From: Actinomycetota bacterium
GTDB lineage: Bacteria > Actinomycetota > Acidimicrobiia > Acidimicrobiales > Ilumatobacteraceae
NCBI GenBank assembly: GCA_005788205.1
Contig: SXYT01000035.1
Coordinates: 1-9,539 of the forward strand
Length of the DNA stretch: 9,539 nucleotides
Direction: 5' to 3'
A program made the translations under genes and the position numbers. Below the pieces are notes generated by a model. The model saw only the letters and a program-made list of their open reading frames with translations, was not told where the DNA came from and searched no databases. This document shows, one piece after another, positions 5,693-9,539 of the stretch; within the stretch, counting starts at the first letter, position 1; every line of letters starts with the position of its first letter.

Positions 5693-6450
5693 GACACCTT
5701 GGCTGCAGTTGTGCTCCTGCTGTCATGGCGGCCGCGCACCGCAGGGTGGGGCAGCGGGGTCGCCCGGGGCCGCTCGAGGTAGATCGACAGGATGCCGTAC
5801 GCCTCGGCGCCCATCAACTCGGTGAGTTCATCCTTGAAGTAGCGGAATGCGGGTTCGCCGCCGATGAACGCATCCGTCGTCTCGGTGCACCACCAGGCGA
5901 AATCGTCCCCGCCGGCGCCCCAGTCGCGCCGCTTCCACTCGCGCAAGGTGGATATCACGTGCCCGGAATCCTCGGTGTGTTCCTCGAGTCGCAGGGGCAC
6001 CTGCCAGCAGACATCCGGTTTCCAGTCCATGTGGCGCTCGCCAGCCTCGACGGCAGCGATGTGGAAGGCACACCCTGTGCCGCCCCCGAAGCCCGGTGGG
6101 TTGTGGAAGATGCATGCCCCGTCGACGACGCGGGTCTTCGTCTCCCCGTCATCGTCCTCGTCCGTCCAGCCCTTCTTCTGCGCCGTCGCGTGGTTCTTCC
6201 AGTGGCGGGGCTCCAGTCGAGCCACGGCCTTCTCCACGGACCGTCGGTCATCCTTGTCCAGGAAGTGCGCACCGAAACTGCAGCAGCCCTGTGCCAGTGA
6301 GGCCGTCGGCTCGTCGTGGATGCCCTGGCAACCCTCGCCGTAGATGCATTTGTATGCCGAGGTGAAGAAGGTGGCGTCGATCATCCACGTTCGGTGTTCG
6401 CGAGGGTCCTCGAAACTGATCCATTCGTGGGCGACATCGTCGTGGGGCAT
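5677..6450 (-). CDS. Eight-cysteine protein resembling YkgJ-type metal-binding proteins, function unknown
   Basis: A 257-residue protein with cysteines at 35, 41, 56, 57, 113, 127, 148 and 188. The order C-x5-C, then CC, then ACIF (112-115), GCAFH (126-130), KPDVCW (144-149) and WWC (186-188) resembles the Cys cluster of YkgJ-family proteins (C..C..CC, C.F, C..H, RP..C), which are thought to bind zinc or an iron-sulfur cluster. I believe close relatives are widespread in actinobacteria but know no assigned function. There is no membrane segment or signal peptide. The C-terminal 30 residues are basic, ending in KVSKKKN. The ATG at 6450 has TAGCGT ending 6 bases upstream, which suggests leaderless expression. 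The gene is convergent with typA (stop codons interlocked in CTAA) and divergent from a 66-residue protein. Confidence 0.85.
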   Translation of the reverse strand: MPHDDVAHEWISFEDPREHRTWMIDATFFTSAYKCIYGEGCQGIHDEPTASLAQGCCSFGAHFLDKDDRRSVEKAVARLEPRHWKNHATAQKKGWTDEDDDGETKTRVVDGACIFHNPPGFGGGTGCAFHIAAVEAGERHMDWKPDVCWQVPLRLEEHTEDSGHVISTLREWKRRDWGAGGDDFAWWCTETTDAFIGGEPAFRYFKDELTELMGAEAYGILSIYLERPRATPLPHPAVRGRHDSRSTTAAKVSKKKN

Positions 6451-6456
6451 GTGCCA

Positions 6457-6462
6457 ACGCTA
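6457..6462 (-). promoter_or_regulatory. Candidate -10 element (TAGCGT) for the leaderless start at 6450
   Basis: On the minus strand TAGCGT matches TAnnnT and is followed by 6 bases and then the ATG of the Cys-rich protein. No Shine-Dalgarno is present. Confidence 0.42.
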
Positions 6463-6507
6463 GGTGATGACTCGTCCCGGGGGGAACTCCGCACCCGTCT
6501 TCGAATG

Positions 6508-6513
6508 TACGGT
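6508..6513 (+). promoter_or_regulatory. Candidate -10 element (TACGGT) for the leaderless start at 6521
   Basis: TACGGT matches TAnnnT and is followed by exactly 7 bases before GTG at 6521. This supports that GTG over the ATGs at 6464 and 6467 and the GTG at 6515, which would begin before or within the promoter box. Confidence 0.42.
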
Positions 6514-6520
6514 TGTGACC

Positions 6521-6721
6521 GTGAGCAGCAGAGTCATCGACGACATCATTGCCAGACTCGAAGAGATCGGGGAGACTCTCGGCGAGGAATCCATGACGAT
6601 CCTCAGGGAGGCCATTGATCGTGGCGAGACGGTGAGGCCCCCTGACGAGAAGGTCGTCTCGCAGGCGCGACGGGCGGTGGACAAGGCGATCCACCTCCTG
6701 TCGGGGCTGACCTCTCAGTAG
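6521..6721 (+). CDS. Small helical protein, function unknown
   Basis: A 66-residue, mostly helical and charged protein: an N-terminal helix (DDIIARLEEIGETLGEESMTILREAID, about 7-33), a short RGETVRPPDEK turn, and a second helix (VVSQARRAVDKAIHLL, about 44-59). It resembles unnamed actinobacterial proteins built from the same two-helix pattern with a P-P/E-E-K turn and an ARRAV(D/E)KA segment, but I know no function. It has no membrane segment or cysteine. The start is GTG at 6521, supported by a TACGGT box 7 bases upstream. It overlaps the end of the convergent LOG-family gene by 7 bases (6715-6721). Confidence 0.72.
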   Translation: MSSRVIDDIIARLEEIGETLGEESMTILREAIDRGETVRPPDEKVVSQARRAVDKAIHLLSGLTSQ

Positions 6722-7737
6722 CGGTTGACCGCCTCGATCAACGCCAGGAGGGGGGCATATCCCTTCCCGGTGTAATCGAGCACGAGTCGAGCCAGGCCGA
6801 CATGGTCGTCGTCCCGGCGTTCTGCATCCGTGGGGCCCCCCGAACGGAAGACGCCCCGGTGGAGGTGCGCGAAACCCCTCGCGAGGGCCTCGAAGTCACC
6901 GTCCGGGACGGCACGGTTCAACCGCAGCACCAGCAACCCGTCGACGTGCCTGATGGAGTGGAAATTGGCGTAGAAGCCGTCGATGATCGACGCTGCCTCC
7001 TCCACGCTGCTCGTGATTCTGTAGAGGCCTGTGTCCTCCCTGGAGATGACTTCATGAGCAAGGAGCGTCGGCATCAGTGAGGCCATGATGGGCTTCCAGA
7101 ACGGCTTGTCAGGCGGGTCGAGGAAGATGATCGGGGCCGGTGCGGACCTGCCTGTCTGCACGAGAGTGAGCAACTCGAAGGTCTCGTCGAGAGTGCCGAA
7201 TCCCCCGGGGAGACAGACGAACGCGTGGGACTCCTTCATCAGCATGAGCTTGCGCGTGAAGAAGTACCTCATGGTCACGTGCTTGTCGTCCCCCTCGATG
7301 ACCGAATTCGAGGACGCCTCGAACGGGAGCCGGATTGACACCCCGATGGACCGTTCCCGACCTGCGCCGACCATGCCGGCCTCCATGAGGCCCGGCCCCG
7401 CCCCCGTCACGACCATGAAACCGCGGTCAGCGACGAGTCGCGCGACGTCGACCGTGAGTTCGTAAATCTGGCTGCCTGCCGCTATCCGGGCGGACCCGAA
7501 CACGGTCACTTTCCTCGTGTCGCGGTACGGGGCGAACATGGTGAAGGCTTCCTGCATCTCGTCCAGGGCGGCGGCAGCGATCTTGACGTCGAGTGACGAC
7601 GCAGATCCCCCGACCAGTTCTGCCGCGGCCTCCACCAGCCTGAGGACCTGGCGCATTTCCGCTGCAGGTCGTTGCGACCCGGCAAGGGACTCCGTGAGCT
7701 TTCTCGCAGCCGACTCGAGGTCCTCGCTCAGGCCCAT
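6715..7737 (-). CDS. Long LOG-family nucleotide 5'-monophosphate phosphoribohydrolase
   Basis: A 340-residue protein with the LOG/TIGR00730 Rossmann core at about 76-260. The core carries VFGSAR at 79-84, TGAGPGLMEA at 111-120, an Arg-Lys pair (162-163) in TRKLMLM, and the family signature PGGFGTLDE at 177-185 with Glu185. LOG enzymes cleave nucleoside monophosphates (adenylate-type cytokinin nucleotides, AMP, GMP) into base and ribose 5-phosphate. They were once annotated as lysine decarboxylases, without that activity. Classic members have about 190 residues. Here a helical N-terminal 75 residues and a C-terminal 80 residues (about 262-340) are added. The ATG at 7737 follows an AGGGTG-like site at 7 bases. 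The frame is open further upstream, but that part lies inside tal. The gene starts 34 bases after tal and is probably in the same operon. Confidence 0.88.
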   Translation of the reverse strand: MGLSEDLESAARKLTESLAGSQRPAAEMRQVLRLVEAAAELVGGSASSLDVKIAAAALDEMQEAFTMFAPYRDTRKVTVFGSARIAAGSQIYELTVDVARLVADRGFMVVTGAGPGLMEAGMVGAGRERSIGVSIRLPFEASSNSVIEGDDKHVTMRYFFTRKLMLMKESHAFVCLPGGFGTLDETFELLTLVQTGRSAPAPIIFLDPPDKPFWKPIMASLMPTLLAHEVISREDTGLYRITSSVEEAASIIDGFYANFHSIRHVDGLLVLRLNRAVPDGDFEALARGFAHLHRGVFRSGGPTDAERRDDDHVGLARLVLDYTGKGYAPLLALIEAVNRY

Positions 7738-7771
7738 GGTGTCACCCTGTGACGTCGTCGTACGTGTCGCA

Positions 7772-8881
7772 TCAACGCCGCCCGAGTGCGGCGGCCTTGG
7801 TCTCGAGGGCAGAGATGAGGTCGTCGAAACTTGCGATGAACGAGGCGACGCCGTCTCTCTCGAGTTTCGCCGCGACGTCCACCGTGTCCACGCCGTGCTC
7901 TGCGAGGACTGCCCACTGCGCGCGGGCAGAATCAACTGCTGTGTCGATGGTGCGGGCGGGGTTCCCGTGATCGGCGAAAGCCTCGAGAGTTGCATCGGGC
8001 AGGGTGTTGACCGTGTCGGGGCCGATGAGGGAATCCACGTAGAGGGTGTCCGGGTAAGCCGGGTTCTTGGTCGAGGTGGAGGCCCACAACGGACGCTGCA
8101 CCTGTGCCCCTCGAGCAGCCAGTGCCTCCCAGCGGGGCCCTGAGAACGCGACCCGGAAAAGGTCGTAGGCAAGCTTGGCCTGGTTGACTGCGGCGGTGCC
8201 ACGCAACGCCAGCGCGGCCGGCGTGCCGGTGGCCTCGAGACGTGCGTCGACCTCGTTGTCCACACGGCTGATGAAGAAGCTCGCCACACTCGCCACGCCG
8301 GCGAGGGGGAGTCCCGCGGCAGCCCGGTCCTCGAGGCCGGAAATGTAGGCCTCCATCACCTCGGCATGGCGGTCGAGGCTGAAGATGAGGGTGACGTTCA
8401 CGTTGCGGCCCTCCGCGATCATCTGGCGGATCGGCCCGAGTCCCTCCTTGGTCGCGGGGATCTTGATCATGACGTTCGGGCGGTTGATTCGTTCGTGCAG
8501 CGCCCGTGCGGCTGCGAGTGTGCCGTTCCCGTCATGGGCAAGGGTCGGGTCGACCTCGACACTCACGAAGCCGTCCGCGCCCCCTGTTGCCGTGTGCAAC
8601 GCGGAAAAACTGTCGAGTGCGGAGTGAATGTCGGCGATCACGAGCTCCCAGTAGGCCTCCACCGGCGTGAGGCCCTTTGATGTCTCCTCGTTGAACTGTG
8701 CGTCATAGTCCGTGCTTCCCTGGATCGCCTTCTGGAAGATCGTGGGATTCGACGTGAGACCGCGGACCCCACGCTCGATCAGGGAGTCGAGGGTGCCCGA
8801 GGCAAAAAAGCCACGTTGGAGGTTGTCGAGCCACGGGCTCTGTCCGTGCGCCTGCGAAAGGAGCCGCAGACGGTCGCTCAC
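7772..8881 (-). CDS. tal: Transaldolase
   Basis: A 369-residue transaldolase, the normal size for the actinobacterial type. It transfers a dihydroxyacetone unit from sedoheptulose 7-phosphate to glyceraldehyde 3-phosphate in the non-oxidative pentose phosphate pathway. Visible signatures are GLTSNPTIFQKAI (41-53), the Schiff-base lysine Lys140 in MIKIPATKEGL (138-148), NVTLIFS (162-168), FFISRVDNEVD (202-212) and LWASTSTKNPAYPDTLYVDSLIG (265-287, typical of this subgroup). The GTG at 8881 is chosen because it overlaps the transketolase stop in GTGA and gives the expected MSDRLRLLSQAHGQSPWLDN start; an upstream extension in frame to 9076 lies inside tkt and is not homologous. Translation is probably coupled to tkt. 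Confidence 0.96.
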   Translation of the reverse strand: MSDRLRLLSQAHGQSPWLDNLQRGFFASGTLDSLIERGVRGLTSNPTIFQKAIQGSTDYDAQFNEETSKGLTPVEAYWELVIADIHSALDSFSALHTATGGADGFVSVEVDPTLAHDGNGTLAAARALHERINRPNVMIKIPATKEGLGPIRQMIAEGRNVNVTLIFSLDRHAEVMEAYISGLEDRAAAGLPLAGVASVASFFISRVDNEVDARLEATGTPAALALRGTAAVNQAKLAYDLFRVAFSGPRWEALAARGAQVQRPLWASTSTKNPAYPDTLYVDSLIGPDTVNTLPDATLEAFADHGNPARTIDTAVDSARAQWAVLAEHGVDTVDVAAKLERDGVASFIASFDDLISALETKAAALGRR

Positions 8882-9539
8882 GGCGCGACACCCCGCACGG
8901 CGGCAATGACGGCATTCATGTTGATGCCGAGGTTGTCGAGCGCGACGGAGCCCGGAGCACTCGCGCCGAAACGGTCGATGCCCACGGACACGTCGGCATA
9001 TCTGGACCACCCGAAGGTCGTTCCGGCCTCGACACTCACGACGGGCAGGCCAGCGGGGAACACATGGTCGTGCCACGTCCTGTCCTGCGCCTCGAACACC
9101 TCCCAGGATGGCATGGACACCACGTTGACGGCAGTTCCGTGGACGGCCAGTTCACGGGCGGCATCGAGGGCGAGCCCGACCTCGCTACCCGTGGCCACGA
9201 CCACCGCCGACGGCGCCGCTACGGAGAGGACAGGAGCAGCACCCCGCAGGACCGCCTGCCCGTCTGTCGCCGCCGTCACCGTCTGGCGCGAGAGGATCAA
9301 CGCTGTGGGGCCGTCGTGGGCAACTGCCTGACGCCAGGCCTCCACGGTCTCGTTCGGGTCTGCAGGCCTGACGACCCGCAGCCCAGGGATTGCCCGGAGC
9401 GACGCGAGATGCTCGACCGGCTGGCCAGCTGCGGCGTCCGCATCGACGATACCTGTTTCATCGAGCGGGCGCAGAGCACCTGCCGCGAGGTCGCCGCCAT
9501 CATCGAGGCGGGGATCGCCCGCGGCGAGGTCAGCCTGGA
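8878..9539 (-). CDS. tkt: Transketolase, C-terminal part (partial; homology ends near 9424)
   Basis: The frame runs from the window's right edge to TGA at 8880-8878. Bases 9423 to 8881 encode 181 residues of clear transketolase: QPVEHLASLRAIPGL, VVRPADPNET, LILSRQ, ATGSEV, VEAGTTFGWSRY and FGASAPG. The enzyme moves two-carbon units between sugar phosphates using thiamine diphosphate. The pyrimidine-domain motif GEDGPTH should come directly before QPVEHL, but the frame there reads ADAAAG and shows no similarity to transketolase on to the window edge, although no stop intervenes. The active-site His of that motif is therefore missing from this sequence. The normal gene is much longer (about 650-700 residues), so most of it is absent. 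It overlaps tal by 4 bases. Confidence 0.85.
   Translation of the reverse strand, partial: QADLAAGDPRLDDGGDLAAGALRPLDETGIVDADAAAGQPVEHLASLRAIPGLRVVRPADPNETVEAWRQAVAHDGPTALILSRQTVTAATDGQAVLRGAAPVLSVAAPSAVVVATGSEVGLALDAARELAVHGTAVNVVSMPSWEVFEAQDRTWHDHVFPAGLPVVSVEAGTTFGWSRYADVSVGIDRFGASAPGSVALDNLGINMNAVIAAVRGVAP
9424..9539 (+). other. Foreign-looking end segment with plus-strand coding character
   Basis: To the right of the point where transketolase homology stops, the plus strand has an open frame (9424-9537) with G or C at the third position in 36 of 38 codons, against 24 of 38 for the minus-strand frame that continues tkt. It would encode a peptide containing GVRIDDTCFIERAQSTCREV. I do not recognise the family. 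The junction sits in the palindrome CTGGCCAG (9421-9428). The likely explanations are an assembly or amplification chimera at the end of a contig, or a real rearrangement cutting tkt. Confidence 0.4.

Noticed and set aside
5725..6300. A 191-codon plus-strand frame opposite the Cys-rich protein
   Set aside because: The minus-strand gene has conserved-looking Cys motifs and a promoter; the plus frame has none and starts at once after the typA end.
6483..6514. GGAAC (6483-6487) and GTT (6512-6514) as an ECF/SigR-type stress promoter
   Set aside because: The spacing is 24 bases, too long for the 16-19 bases such sigma factors need.
7741..7753. Inverted repeat GTCAC-CCT-GTGAC between tal and the LOG gene as a terminator or operator
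   Set aside because: The stem is only 5 bases, has no T-run, and the spot also holds the LOG ribosome site; chance is likely in this composition.
7738..8289. Upstream extension of the LOG gene to 8289
   Set aside because: The extension lies within tal in another frame and has the Arg/Pro/Ser-rich composition of an out-of-frame shadow.
1..9539. CRISPR, tRNA, rRNA, transposon ends, toxin-antitoxin or phage-defence modules
   Set aside because: I saw no repeat arrays, RNA gene signatures, transposase motifs or defence-type domains; apart from the right end, the genes are ordinary chromosomal ones.

Overview
The window is a compact, GC-rich stretch of bacterial chromosome and most likely comes from an actinomycete (Actinomycetota). 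The signs are a high-GC third-position codon bias, frequent GTG starts, several starts preceded by a TAnnnT box 6-7 bases upstream with no Shine-Dalgarno (leaderless style), a 369-residue transaldolase following transketolase in a GTGA overlap, and several small or Cys-rich proteins of actinobacterial appearance. I cannot name a genus. No tRNA, rRNA, CRISPR array, insertion sequence, integrase or phage gene is visible, and no gap between genes exceeds about 90 bases.

Left part (1-1755). A minus-strand pair holds a histidine-phosphatase-superfamily enzyme and the first 14 codons of an overlapping downstream gene. Divergent from it is an alpha/beta hydrolase, with only 17 bases between the two start codons; that gap contains a 14-base AT-rich palindrome. 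The hydrolase converges on a 94-residue, two-helix membrane protein, which is itself divergent from mobA.

Middle (1755-5680, plus strand). The order is mobA (molybdenum cofactor guanylyltransferase), then an RNase D-type DEDDy exonuclease with an HRDC-like domain one base downstream, then a 90-base gap, a 64-residue basic/acidic small protein, and typA/bipA, the ribosome-associated GTPase. The typA stop codon overlaps the stop codon of a convergent minus-strand gene for an eight-cysteine protein whose Cys layout resembles YkgJ-type metal-binding proteins.

Right part (6451-9539). A 66-residue helical protein is divergent from the Cys protein. It converges, with a 7-base overlap, on a minus-strand run that reads tkt (partial), tal, then an unusually long LOG-family nucleotide phosphoribohydrolase. 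LOG/PpnN enzymes release ribose 5-phosphate and transketolase plus transaldolase consume it, so this trio makes metabolic sense.

I found no clear new multi-gene system. The points that most deserve a second look are: the abrupt loss of transketolase homology at about 9424, which looks like a chimeric contig end or rearrangement; the symmetric promoter/operator candidate at 654-667; the overlapping divergent leaderless promoters at 1720-1747; the long LOG protein; and the unassigned small and Cys-rich proteins.
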